From contig NZ_QGNJ01000003.1 of the NCBI RefSeq assembly GCF_003336875.1, positions 186,001 through 250,000 on the forward strand: 64,000 nucleotides of DNA, given 5' to 3'. The DNA comes from Oleisolibacter albus. Lineage in GTDB: Bacteria; Pseudomonadota; Alphaproteobacteria; Azospirillales; Azospirillaceae. The translations under genes and the position numbers were made by a program. Below, piece after piece: positions 1 through 12,800 of the stretch; the first letter of the stretch is position 1; each line of letters opens with the position of its first letter. The notes under the pieces are model-generated. The model was not told the DNA's origin and made no database searches. It worked only from the letters and a program-made list of their open reading frames with translations.

Positions 1-735
1 CGGGACAACCGGGCGGCCCTGCGCGGCCTGTGGCTGGCGCTGGCGCCGCATCTGCCGCCGGGCCTGCACCGGCAGCTACGTCGGCTGGCCGGGCGGCATG
101 CCATCGGGAGTACCAGCCAGTTCAGTATGCTGGTACCGGAGTTCGCGGCGGCGTCCGGCCTGGAGCGCCTGTATGACCAGAAGGGTTACCGCCGCTTCAG
201 CGATCCGCCGCCAGCCGATGGCTGGACTGTGCGGAAACAGTGCTTTCAGCGCATTGATCCCGGCCCCTATGTCGCTGCCGACGCCGCGCTGGCAGGGATC
301 GACCGCCGCAACCCGCTGCTTGACCGGCAGCTGCTGGAATTCTGCCTGTCGGTGCCGGAGCGCCACTATATCGATGGCGGCCGCCGCGCTGCCCTGCTGC
401 GCGATGCCATGGCGGGATTGCTGCCGCCGGCCCTGCTGCGCCGGCGCTGCCGAGGCCTGCAGGCTGCCGACTGGTACGAGGGGGTCGTCGCCGCCCGCGA
501 CGAACTGGCCGAGGAGGTGCAGCGCCAGGCCCGGTCCGGTCTGGCCGGCCGTGCCCTGGATGTCGCCCGGATGCAGGATCTGGTGGACAGCCTGCCCGCT
601 GCCGACACGCCGACGGCCGACTTGGCGGCCATGGGCTGGAACCAGTCGGTACTGAACGATCAATACCGGGCGGCCCTGCTGCGCGGCATTGGCGTCGGAC
701 GCTTCCTGCGCCGGGTGGAGGGCGGCAACGCCTGA
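1..735 (+). CDS. Asparagine-synthase-like protein, C-terminal part (5' truncated)
   Basis: The frame is open from base 1 to a TGA at 733-735, so only the last 244 residues are visible. The signature NPLLDRQLLEFCLSVP, followed by a glycine-rich turn and then LLRDAM and LLPPALLRRR, is the typical C-terminal end of the asparagine synthase (AsnB-type amidotransferase) domain, where a substrate acid is adenylated and then amidated or cyclised. The PP-loop and any N-terminal glutaminase domain lie outside the window. Candidate roles are true AsnB, a polysaccharide amidotransferase or a lasso-peptide cyclase; the fragment alone cannot separate them. It converges on the giant adhesin gene with a strong hairpin between them. 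A second relative lies at 23294. Confidence 0.8.
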   Translation, partial: RDNRAALRGLWLALAPHLPPGLHRQLRRLAGRHAIGSTSQFSMLVPEFAAASGLERLYDQKGYRRFSDPPPADGWTVRKQCFQRIDPGPYVAADAALAGIDRRNPLLDRQLLEFCLSVPERHYIDGGRRAALLRDAMAGLLPPALLRRRCRGLQAADWYEGVVAARDELAEEVQRQARSGLAGRALDVARMQDLVDSLPAADTPTADLAAMGWNQSVLNDQYRAALLRGIGVGRFLRRVEGGNA

Positions 736-845
736 CCCGGCGCCCCTTCCGGTTCAGCCTGGCACGGCTGCCGGCCCGTCAAGCCATTCCCCTGATCCCC
801 CGCCCGCGCTCGGCCCATGCCATGCCCGGTGCCCGGCAGCAGCCC

Positions 846-876
846 GGGGCGCACCCGGCTCCCCCGGGTGCGCCCC
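846..876. terminator. Bidirectional hairpin terminator between convergent genes
   Basis: A perfect 13-bp inverted repeat (GGGGCGCACCCGG at 846-858, its complement at 864-876) with the 5-base loop CTCCC sits 7 bp beyond the stop of the giant adhesin and 110 bp beyond the stop of the truncated gene at the left edge. There is no T-run on either side, so it may act with Rho or as a 3' stabiliser of the very long adhesin mRNA. Confidence 0.7.
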
Positions 877-882
877 GCCGGC

Positions 883-3800
883 TCATTGCAGGGTGCTGTC
901 CTTGTCGTCCTTCGGGTCGTCCACCAGTTCCAGCAGCAATTCAGTGCGGGTGGTGGGGCGGTCGCGGCTGGTCAGCTCCTTCACCGCCGCATCCACTGCC
1001 GCCGTGGCGCCCAGGGACTGGACCTGGACACTGTTGCTGATGCCACCCTGGGCGACCATCCCGAAGCTCGGGCCGGAGACATCGAAGTTGGCGGCGTTGG
1101 CCACTGCCGCGGCGGCGATGGACAGGGTGCCGCGCACCCGCACGCCGGCATCGCCGGCATCCACCGTACCGCGCGGGGCCAGCAGGGCCACCGAGGGCAC
1201 CTGATCATCCTCCGTGTCCGGATCGAAGGCACCGATGCCGGCGCCGCTGGTGCCGGCTTGGGCATCCACCAGATAGACCGGGCCGGGCTGGGTGGTGATG
1301 GTCACCGGCGGATAGTTGGCGCTGGTCTTGGGTCCCTGGCCGGCATTGAGGTCGCCATTGGAGGACCAGAGGATGATGTTGTCGCCGGCCTGGGTGAACA
1401 GGCGCGACTGGTTCAGCACCAGACTGCCGTCGGTGAAGCTGTAGATGCTGCCACCGCGCAGGCTGAGGATCCCCTCGAGGCCGGAGGGGATGGAGATGAT
1501 GGTGCTGGTGTAGACCGTATTCTGTCCGGGAATGCCGGAGATGAAATCGTCCGTCCGCGGCCGGCCCAGCAGCAGGTTGGTCAGCGCACTGTTGCGGCGC
1601 TGGATCTGCTGATCGGTGCGCACGGTGGAGCCGGCCAGGATTCGGCCGCCAGGGCCGAGGATGCGGATATCGCCGCCCCAGCCGGTCTGGATCGTGGCCA
1701 GGCGCAGATCGAGATCACCGGTGGATTTCGTCTCGCCCACGGCCCCCAGCCCGCCGCTCAGGCCGTTCTGGGTGTAGCCCAGGCTGGCCGGGAACAGCAG
1801 GTTCACGGCGGTATAGCCACGGGAATATTGCAGGTAGGAATTGCCCTTGGGATCGGCCGCCGCTCCCAGCTCGTTGAAATAGACCTTGTCGATCAGGAAG
1901 CGGCGCTGCGTCAGCACATCCAGGCTGGTGAAGGCCTCATAGGCCTGCTGGAAGCTGGGGCTCTGGCCGGCGGCCACGCCCTTGGCCGCCAGTGCCTCGG
2001 GATGCTCGGCCTGCATCCAGGCGATGAGGATGGGGGCATAGAGCGGCTTGTCGCGGAAGACCTCCGTTTCCTCCACGGTGAAGCCGGCGACGGTGCGGAC
2101 CGTGCGCTTCTGCTCGAACAGATCATCCTCCAGCTTGTCGAGATTGGCCGGGTTCAGATAGGTCTCGCGCAGCGCGCTCCAGTCGGCGCCGTTGCCGACA
2201 CCGAAGAAGGTATAGAGGTCGGTGCCGCCGGCCGCAGCCACCAGGCTTTGCAGATAGGGGTTCATCTCGGCCCCGACCGAGAGGATACCGCCGCCCAGGT
2301 TCATGTTGGACGTGGACCAGGAGTTCCCGGATCCGTTCGACAGGAAAAGACCGATCTCGGCACTGGAGGCGAAGGGTCCCAGATCGCGCCCGGCTTCCAG
2401 GAACAGGGCGCCGGAGCCGCCGATCATGAACAGGTTGCCGGCCACGGTGGGGCGATAGTCGCCCGTGACCACGGCACCGTTGCTGTTGACCAGCCCATAA
2501 GGCGAGCGCCGCGCCAGGACGGAGCTGGCGGTGATATCGCGGCCAGCGGTGATACGGCTGATATCGTCAGCGCCGAGATTCTGGCCGATGAAGACCATGT
2601 TGACGATGTCGTTTCCGGCGCTGATCCGGGCCTGCTTCGGCAGGAACAGCGACAGGTTGCTGATATCGCCGCCGGCCGCCATCCGCACCGGGCTGTTGTC
2701 GCGGTTGGTCAGGAGAAATTCACTGTGGTTGTAGCGCTTCTGCGCCTCGCTCTGGCCCGGCAGGATATAGGGCAGTCCCCATTGCCGGCCGTTGGGGGTG
2801 GGATTGCTGCTGGCATTGCTGAACAGGACGTTGGAGAACAGGCCGGGCAGATAGCCGGGATCGCTGTCCTCCATATTGATCACCACGGCGCCGATGTTGC
2901 CACCGGCCAGGACCTGCAACTGGCCCGTGGCGTCAGGATAGAGGGTCAGGTGCCGAGTTCTGCCGGCTTCAGGCATGGAATAGAGGTCGACATCTCCGGT
3001 TACCGACAGCACCGACAAGCTGCCGGGCAGCAGATCGTAGGTCTTGCTGGATTCGCTTTCATACGCTTGATAAGCGACATCTCCGTTGGCGCGGAGGTCG
3101 AGGCTGGCGCCGGGGGCATAGGTGAAATCCAGGTTTTCCGTATTGTTGTTGTCACTGGCGGTATAGGTTGCCACCTCCGACAGGAACAGACTGCCGCCGG
3201 CGCTGACAGTGACATCGGCATCATAGAGGCGCAGACGCAGACCGTTGGTGACCGGCGGGAAAGCACTGCCAGTTGCCGATGCAGTAGCGACATTGCCCAG
3301 CGCGCTTAGGTCGGCCCGGCCAGACGCTACGTCCACCCGATTGCCCAGCAGTGACTTGCCAGCGCTGGCTGTGACATCTCCTCCGCCGAACAGGTACAGC
3401 AGGTTGGTACTGCCAGCACTGGATTTAACGGTGCTGGCCGCGGCGACCAGGGTGACGTCGGATATATTGCCGTTGGCTACCACGGAAATATCCCCGCCGC
3501 CGAGCGCGCCAAAGCCCTCAGGAAAGCCCATCAGCGCGCAGGCGAGGCTGGTACAGGTCGCGTTGACCACAGCACCAGCCTGGATTGTGCCCTGGGTCGT
3601 CTGATAAGCGGAGCCGCCCAAACCGTAAGTGGAGCTTTGACTGTTCACCCGCACACTTAGCACATCGCCACCTGCGGTCACGCGGATATCGCCACCGTCA
3701 GTCAAATAGTAGCTGCCAGCCGCAGGTGTAAGGCGGAAGGCTGGGAGGTTAACCACGGCGCCGGTCAGCGGGTCGGACAGGGTCCGTGCCGGCAGCGATG

Positions 3801-6800
3801 TCAGCTGCCGTCCCGCCGTATAGACCGCGGACCCGCCCAGGGTCCGAGTGTTGCTGCCTTCACGGAAGGTGGGCAATGCCGTGCTGGGATCATAGAGCTG
3901 AACATTGCCGGCGGCGCCCAGGCGGATCGTTCCAGTTCCCGTGCGCACGAAAGTCTGCGCCGTATAATAGTTGGTGGTTCCGGAAATGCTCCAATTGACC
4001 CGCGACAATAGCGAGACGCCATTGCTGGTCAGGTCCGTGCGGGTCAGCAGCCCGGCCAGAATGCCGATGGGAACATTGCCGACCTGGGTGATCGTGAAGT
4101 TCAGGCCGTAGGCCGCATAAGCATTGGTATAGGCTGCGCGCTCGGTTGCCGACAGTTGGTTGCCATTATAGTTGAGTGCGACCCTGGCATTCGTGCCGTA
4201 GGTGGCGGCATACCAAGCGGCCCATGCGTTCAGAGCCAAACCACCGGTCGGCAGACCGGTCGCACTTGTAGTATCGAACAGCACATCGCCGGTGAAGCTG
4301 GCCGCAGGGGTTGTCACCGTCCCGGATGTGGCTCCGCTTATCATCAGCCGGCCTGTGGAGACAGGCAGAGTACGATCCGGTGCCGTGCTGTCACTGGCTC
4401 CGGCCACCAGCCGATAGGACCAGCTGTCGGCCGCGCTGCCGTCGCCCAGAGAGGGGAACAGTTGGGCGGCATTGAAGGGGCGGGCACTGTCCGTCGGCGA
4501 AACGGCATTGGCATCGGCCGTCAACCGGACCGGGTTGTAGATGGCAGGTGGATTCGCACTATCGTTGTTGACGAGCACCAGCGTCGTTCCCGTCAGCGGG
4601 ATGATGCGGTTACCGGTCTGGCCGCGCAGATAGGTTAGATTCTCTCCATCGGCGAAGGTGAAGAAGCCATCATTCACAGCCTTGTTGATGTTCACGTCCC
4701 CGCCGGCGCGCAGGGCCAGGATACCGGCTGCCCCCCCGACCGTGCCGTCGACGCGGTAGAGCAGGCCCGTATGCCGGGAGAAGATGTCACCTTCGCGGCC
4801 GCTGACGGCCACATGGGTGCCGTCAGCCAGACGGGTGATGGAGCCGTCGGCAACACCGGCGGCATAGTCCACGGCACCGGCGGCCAGGTTCCAGGGCGCA
4901 TCCAGACTGATGCTGCCGCTGTAGGACAGTTCCACGCCCGGCGCGGCGGTGAAGTTGGTCAGCCGGGCGAGGCTGCCGATGGAGCCGGAGACATCGAAAT
5001 CCTGGACGAAGCTGACCATGGTCTCGTGTCTGCCGCTGGCGTCGCGGTCGGCCAGGAAGTTCAGCCCGCCCCGGACATCATAGCTGAAGCCGGTGCTGTC
5101 GCTGTAGCGCAGCCCGTCCTGGCCGGTGGCCGGGTTCAGGCTGGCGGTGCCATTGCTGATGGTGACACCGGTATAGGTGCCGCTGGCGGCAACCTGGGCC
5201 AGATCCCAGCGGCGGTACCCTTCGAGCACCACACTGGCAGCGCCGCGGATGCTGCCGACGGCATCGGCCACGGCGACATTGACACTGCCGGATCCGGCGC
5301 TGCCGATAACGGGCGTGCGCAGATGCACGCTGCCGCCCCGGTCGCCGGTGACCACCTGATAATTGACCACGCCGGCGCGCACGATGCGCACCAGCCGGTC
5401 GCCCGGCCGTCTGGCCGAGACATCGATGACGGCGCCGCTGTCGATGCGGATGGCGCCGCTGCGGCCGCTGATGGCACCGTCGGCATCGGTGCTGGTGCTG
5501 CCGGCCAGGAAGTCGGTGCCCAGGGTGACGGTGCCGCCGCTGGCGCTGCGGCTGTCGTCATTGCGGCCCACCGTGTCGCTGCCATAGCCCTTGGCCGACG
5601 CATCGATGATGGCGGTGGAGTCCAGCGTGACGCCGCTGCGGCCATAGAGGCTGACATCGCCGCCATTGATGCCGGAGGTGTCGATGGTTCCGGCGATGCG
5701 GATAGCGCCGCCGTCGGCGGTCAGGGACAGGCTGCCGGTCTTGACGCTCTGCCCGGCCTCCAGCACCAGATCACCGCTGCCGCTGCGCAGGCTGATGCTC
5801 TTGTCGAAGCCGGCCGCGGTGCCGGAGCGGACGAGGGCGGACACGTCCAGGGCCGCCCCGCTGTCGATGGCAAGGCGGGCGCCGCCCTCCGGGGCCTTGC
5901 CGTCGATCCGCCCGTCCAGGGCCACGCTGCCGCCGGCGCTGAGCGACAGGCTGCCACCCGCCCCGCTGCTGCCGCCCACGGACAGGGTGCCGCTGCTGCC
6001 GAGCCGGATCGTGCCGGTGACGGCGGTCAGGCTGAGGCTGCCACCGGGCGCCGTAGCGTTGACCTGGTCATCGCTGGCTCCGAACCGGGCGGTGAAGCCG
6101 GGCGTCTCCACCACGGCGCCATCGCCGATACGGATGTCGCCACGGGTGGCCTTGATATCCAGCTTGCCGGCGGTGGCACGCACGCGGCTGCCGCTGATAT
6201 CGACGCTGGCACCGCTGAGGGCCAGGGACGATCCGGACAGGCCCGCGGGCAGGGTGATGCTGCCGGCCCCGGCCGTGTCGATCGACAGGGCGGCCAGGCT
6301 GGTCAGGCTGGCCTGGGGGGCGACATCGGCGCCGGCCGCTGTCTGCTCGTCGCGGTCGCCGAGATAGGGGGTATGCAGGCGCAGGTCGGCCAGGCCGGCA
6401 GCCAGGCCACCGCTGCCGCGGGTGAAGAGGCCCGCGCTGGCGCTGAGATCAAGGCCGCCGCCGAAGCCGGCCTGGGTCACCATGCCGGGGCCGACGACGA
6501 TCTCCTTCGCCGTCAGGGCCAGCTGGCCGCTGCCGCAATCGGCGCTGCACACGGCGGCGGCGCTGTTGACATTGCCCAGGGTCAGGCGGTCGGCGCTGAT
6601 GCTGACGCTGCCGCCATCGAGACTGCGCAGGGTGGGCGCGTCCAGGCGCAGCGTGCCGAAGCTGTAGCTACCGGAGGCCAGATCGATGCTGCTGCGGGCA
6701 TTGAGGGTCAGGGCCCGGCCGGTCAGCGTGGCCTGCAACGCCGGTGTCAGCACGATCCCGGTGCTGGCGCTGGCTCCCAGGGTGATGCGGTCGGCCCCCA

Positions 6801-9800
6801 GCGCCACGCTCTTGACCTCCGACAGGCGGACATCGCTGGACAGGCTGAAGCCGCCGCTGCTGTCCAGCAGAAGGCTTTGGCCGGCCAGACTGGCAGCGCC
6901 GACGCTGAGCATGGCGGTGCCGGCCACGGTGCCGTTGCGCGCCAGCAGACGCTCCGGCCCGTTGGCGATGCGGACCAGGGCACCGGTGCCGGCGATGGCC
7001 GCATTCGCGCTGTCGGCGGCGCGGCCGACGACGTAGTTGGTCGTGCGACTGTCGGCCAGGGTCCCGGTGGCAGCAATGGCGGCGCCGTCGGCCAGGGTGA
7101 TGCTGCCGCTGGCCAGCAGCAGCACTTCGCCTGCCGTCAGCACATGGGCGGCATCATTGGCGATGGTGATGCGGCTGGCGATGACGGGGGTATAGATCTC
7201 GACGGGCGGGGCGGCGGAGTTGGAGGGGCGGGTGGTCCGGCTGGCGCCCAGCAGGGTGGAGCCGTCGGACTGCTCCACCCGGGTGCCGCCGATCAGCAGG
7301 CTGTCGGCCTTCAGGGCGGACAGCGTACCGGCGGTGAGCACCAGCCTGTCGCTGGCCGGGGTGGCCGGCAGGGTGGAGACGATGTCGATGACCGCGGCGG
7401 AGAGATCGACCTGGCTGCCGCGTCCGCCCTCGGCGGCCGCGGTCAGCATGTTGCCGTTGACGGTCAGGCTTCGGGTCGGGGCCAGGATCAGCCGGCCTGC
7501 ATCGCGGGCCAGCTGCGGCACGGTCGTAGAGTTATGCGCGGCCTGTTTGGCGAAATAGTCGTTGCCGGTGGTCAGGACGATCTTCGAGTATTTCAGGAAC
7601 ACGTCCTGGCTCTGCACGTCGAAGGCGCGCAGCGTATGGTCGGTGCCGGTGAGGGTGCCGAGTTGTCCGGCCACGGTGACGGTGCCGTCCAGCGAACCGC
7701 TGTGGAAATCAGGGGCGATCTTGCCGGCCAGTTCGGTGCGTTCCACCACGCGGACGCCGCCAGGCAGCATGGCGTACTTGGCCGGCAACAGCGTGTACCA
7801 GCCGGCGGCGAGGCCGGGCACGTCGCTGAGATAGACACGCTGGCCGACCAGGCTGCCGCTATAGAGGTTGGCATAATCGGCGGAATAGATCGGATCATAG
7901 GCGCCGGCCACGGCCGCGTCGGACAGGCCGGGGACGATGGCATAAACCTGACGGCCGTCGGGATAGAGGTAGCCGTTGCCACTGCTGTAGCGGTCGGCAT
8001 TGTAGCGGTCCAGCACGTCGCGCGTGCCGGTGTTGCCGGGCACGAATTCATAGGCATAGACATCGCCGCCGCCGGAGATGTCAACGGTGGCGCCGGTCTG
8101 GATATCCACGGTGCTGCCGTTGATGGTCAGCCGTTTCTCCGGCGGGGCCACCAGGGCGCTGCCGCCGGTGGGCGTGAAATACCATTCCACCCCGTCGGTG
8201 GTGGTGCCATAGGGGATCTTCAGCCCGTTGGCGGAGACGGAGGTCTGGCTGCCATCACGCAGGGTCACCGCGCCGGTGGCGTTGAAGGTCAGGCTGCCCA
8301 GAGGAGCACGCAGCACGCCACCCTGGACAATGTCCTTGGCGGTCAGCGTCAGGCTGGACCCGGCCGAATAGGGCGTGGCCGGCAGGACCGCCGTGGTCCG
8401 GCCCAGGGTGATGGTGCGGCCGGGAGCGCTGAGATTGAAGCTGGTTCCGGTGGTGGCGTAGATCTGGGCAGCGCTGAGGTTGAGATCGCCGGTGACCGAG
8501 AGGGTGCCGCCCAGAACCCCGTCGGTGCCAAGAGAGCGTATCTGGACGGAATAGGGGGCGCCGATCAGGCGCAGGTCGCCGTCGCTGATCAGGGCCAGAT
8601 TGCCGGTGGCGCGGATGCCACCCGCCACATCCACAAGGCCGCCATGCAGGGTGATGCTGCCACTGCCGCCGAGGGTCGCGCTGGAGGCGGTCTGGGCGGC
8701 ACTTTCCAGCCGGACATAGGCGGCGTCAATGCGCAGGGTACCATCACCGGCACGCAGCCAGCTGTTGATGCCGCCGGCGGGATAGTTGACGTCGGCAGCG
8801 GTGATGCCGGTCAGGGTGAAGCGGCCGGGCAGGCTCAACTGCACATTGCCCGTGGCCGTCAACGTGCCGACGGCGGTGAAATTGACGAAACCGGCCGCGG
8901 TGATGGCGTCGGCGGCCAGGGGGCCGGTGGACTGGCTGAGGGTCGGATCGCGCACCAGCAGACTGCCGCCGCTGGCGCCGCCGCCACCGCCGCCGGCAGA
9001 GATGCGGGCACCGTTCCCCAGGTCCAGGCCGCCATAGGCGGAGAGTGTGCCGCCATTGCTCCAGACCGGTGACAACTCGTAGGCGGAGCGCTGCACCAGG
9101 CCGCTGCCGCGGCCCAGCTGGTCATAGCGGTCGCTGCTGCCGCGCAGATCGAGCACGGCGCCCGATTGGACCGTGCCGTCGTCGGCGGTCCGGGTCCCCT
9201 CGATGGTGATGTGGAACCCGCGGCCCGTCCCGCCAAGGGTCTGGCCCACCACGGGGGCCGCGGCTTCCAGGGTGCCGCCGGCATAGATCCGTCCCTGGGT
9301 CAGCGCGGAATAGACGCCGTTCTTCAGGCCGAACGCGCGGGGATTATGCAGGCTGATGCCGCTGAGGTCGGTGGTGCTGCCGGCGGCCAGGACGATGCCG
9401 TCCATGGCCCCCAGTTCGCCGAGCAGATAATAGCCTGTCTCCATCGTGTTGTTGGTGCCGAAGATTTCGGCATTGGTGGCCAAGCGGAAGCTGTTCGCCC
9501 CTGTCACCTTGATCAGGACGCCGCCTGTGTTGGTCCGGGTCTCGCAGCGGTTGCTGGTGATGCAGCCGGCATCGAGATTCAACAGCCGGGTGATGTCCTG
9601 CCCCTCGACCTGGATGCCCCGGATCAGGCGGGCGTCCAATGTGTCGAGCGTGCCATAGCTGAACAGGGACGCGGATTGGGTAATGGTGCCGCCATGGATG
9701 ACAATGCTGCCCGCATTCAGCAGGCGGCCCACGGTCAGCCGGCTGCCGGCATCGCCCAGGATGGCTCCGCCGGAGCTCACAACCAGCTCCAGCGATCCGC

Positions 9801-12800
9801 CCAGGGCCAGGCTGGTGCTCTCCCGGTCATAGGCATCCGTGGGAATGGCGGCGGTGAGGACGCTGTAGACATTGCCACCGCTGGCCAGATCGCGCAGGGC
9901 CGTTGCCTGGTCAGCCGTCAACAGCGCGGCCCCGGGCAGGGCGGTGTGGGTCAGGCGCAGCGTCTGCCCCTCGCCGATCTCCAGCGTCTGGGTGGCCAGC
10001 ATGGCATGATAGCCGCCCAGATTGTTCAGCGTGTTCGCGAACAGCGCGGTCTTGTTGGAGGTGATGGTGTAGGTGGCGAAGCCATGGGTCGCCAGGAAAT
10101 CCAGCGGCAGCTGTGTGCCCGTCTGTGCGGCCACGCCGTCGCCGAACGAGAATTCCGGTGTGACCAGGGAGAAGCTGCCGCCACCGGCGAAGCCGTCGCT
10201 GCGGATGCGGGCTGCCGGGGCGATCAGCACCCGTGCCCGCACCTTGTCCGGGTTCCTGGGCAAATTGCCGTCGTCCGGTCCGGTCGCCACGCCTGTCGAT
10301 GTCTGGCTGGTCCGTGCACCCTGGCTGGTTGCCCCCGTAAAATAGGCCGTGTCGGCGGAGAGGCTGAGATTGCCGCCCCTGCCGGACAGGTCGAACCCGG
10401 CATCGGCCAGGACCCGGCCGCCGGCCGACAGGTCCAGCAGGGCGGTTTCGTTGACCAGCACACTGCCGCTGACATCGACATACTCGCCGGTCCGTGAGAG
10501 GCCGACGGTGGCCGCTTCCGTTCCCGCCTTGGGGGCGACGACATTGGCAGCGGCGGTGATGGTGATGCTGCCGCCATCGAGATAGGCACCGCCAGTGACG
10601 TCCTCGTTGCTGCGGTCCCGCAGCAGATTGACCCAGCGCCCGGCCACCGACAGCGCGCCATCGACGATGACATCATAATCGCCGGCCATGGGCAGATTGC
10701 CTCTGGTCGGATTACGCAGTGGCTCGAAGATCGAGCCGGTGGCTCCGATCGCGTTTCCAGCCAGAGGCGTGTCGTTGACAGCGGTGTAGTAGGTGCCCAG
10801 CCGCGCCGTCTTCAGCAAGATCTCGCCGGAGGGGGCGGTGATCGCGGCGCCCTTGGCGATGGTGATGGTCTGGCCGGCCAGCACGTCGAGGATGCCGCCA
10901 TAGCCCAGCCGCACATGGGCGCCGTCGGCGATGGTGAAGGTTCCGTTGGTGGTGACGGAGACCTGCCCCAGCCCCGTCAGCATGGAGTCCGACAGGGTGA
11001 CCACGCGCAGGCGGGCGTCGAGCGCCGCCTGCTGCTCGGCATTGCGCGTCGGCGCCGTCAGGGTCACGGTCCCGGTGGCGGCATCCATGCTCACGGTCTG
11101 CAGCAGCGGCAGATCGCCGGCCAGGGCGCCGTAAGCGCCCGCCGCGACGATCTCCACATCGCCACCGCCGGGATAGGGGTTCCCGGTGCCGGAGCCGCGG
11201 CCCAGATCGTTGATGACCAGCAGGGCATCGGCCGGCAACTCGTCGCTGCTGCCCTGCATGTGCCGCCGATCACCCGTCAGGCCGGATCTGGCCGTCCCCT
11301 CCTTGCCCAGGCTGGCCTGGATACGGCCGGCATAGGCTTCGCCATAGAGAGTCCCGTCCAGCACTTGGCTGGAGCCATAGATCAGCACGGCACCGGCGTC
11401 GGCGCCCAGGGCATAGGGGCTGGTCTGGCGATAGATGTTGCTGAGCGGATCACCATAGGTGGTGCTGACGCCCCAGCGCGGCTGGGTGACGGTGGTGCCG
11501 GTATAGATGCCGACATACTGCACGTTGGGATCAGCGCTGCCGATATCGACAATGCTGCCGTCGGCGGCGATCAGCTTGGTGGTGCGGACCGGCCCGCCTT
11601 CGAACCGGGTCCAGCCGCCGGAAACATCCAGGCTGGCGCCCTGCTTGATCACCACGCCGGGGCCGGGGGTCAGGCCATTGGCCGGACGGCTGCCGGAGGT
11701 GGGAACCGTGCCACCGGCGATGGTGATGGTCCCGCCACTGGTCATCAGTTCGGCTGCTGTTGCGCCCACCTGCTCGGCATAGGCGGCGGCATCGATCAGC
11801 GGTGAGCCGACCCAGCGGGTGCCGTCGGCGCGCACACCCGACAGCCGCGGGTCCACATAGACGGTGGCGCCCTTCAGGACACTGCCATCGCGGTAATTGG
11901 GGGTGTTGGCCAGATCATTGCCGGTCACCGGGCTGATCTTGATCAGGTTGCGGCTGGCCGGAATAGTCACGTCCTTCAGGCCGGACGCATCGATCACGGC
12001 GCCGCTGTCGATCAGCACCTGGCCGCCGCTGATGGCGGACTGGGACACCGTGTCGAATGCGTCCGTGCTGGCACCGCCGGTGGTGGTGTTGAAGCCGATG
12101 CGGATATCGGCTGACGGGGCGTAGATCAGGCTGCCACCGGCGATCTCCACGCCGACGGTGGTTTTGTCGACCCCCGTGGTGGTGGGGGTGCCGTCGATCT
12201 GGATGAAGGACGGGCGGAAATTGGCCAGCGAGGTGCTGTCGGTGGGCAGGGCGGTGGGGCTGCTGTCGGGCAGGATGCTGATGACGCTGTTGGACAGCAG
12301 CGACACGATGGGGGCGCTGAGCTTGATGGCGCCGTTGCGCGATACCGAGGTGCTGGACAGCAGAACACCGTTATTGACGACCACACCCGCTTCCTGATCC
12401 AGCTGACCGGTTCGGGTGTTATAATTGGCCTTGCCGGCCAGCATCTGGATGGACCCGCGGGCGGATTCGATCAGGCCGGTGTTGGTGGCCACACCACCGA
12501 GGCCGGTGGTGCTGGTGTTCGTGCTGGCGGCGCGGAAGGTCAGCCCATGGAAATTCTGGCTTTCCGTGGAACTGAGCTTGATGTCGTTGGGATTGGCCTC
12601 GTTGGTATCGCTTTTATTGACACCGATATAGGCCGTTCCAGCCAGAAGCCCGATATCGCCATTGGCCGCGGACAGGCTGCCGGCATTCTTCACGGTCATG
12701 CCGGACAGGACCAGATAGCCGTCGCCGGTGCTGGTCAGGCGCGCCCCGGCGGCCACCTCCACCGTGCCGGTTCTGGTGGTGGGGGCGGTTTCCAGCTGCA

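Noticed and set aside
817-3309. 830-codon plus-strand frame opposite the adhesin C-terminus
   Set aside because: Same reason: antisense of a GC-rich, stop-poor gene with no recognisable motif.
4771-9072. 1,433-codon plus-strand open frame opposite the giant adhesin gene
   Set aside because: Composition is Gly/Ala/Gln-rich shadow of the GC-rich repeats; no domain or ribosome site; the minus-strand frame has strong family features throughout.
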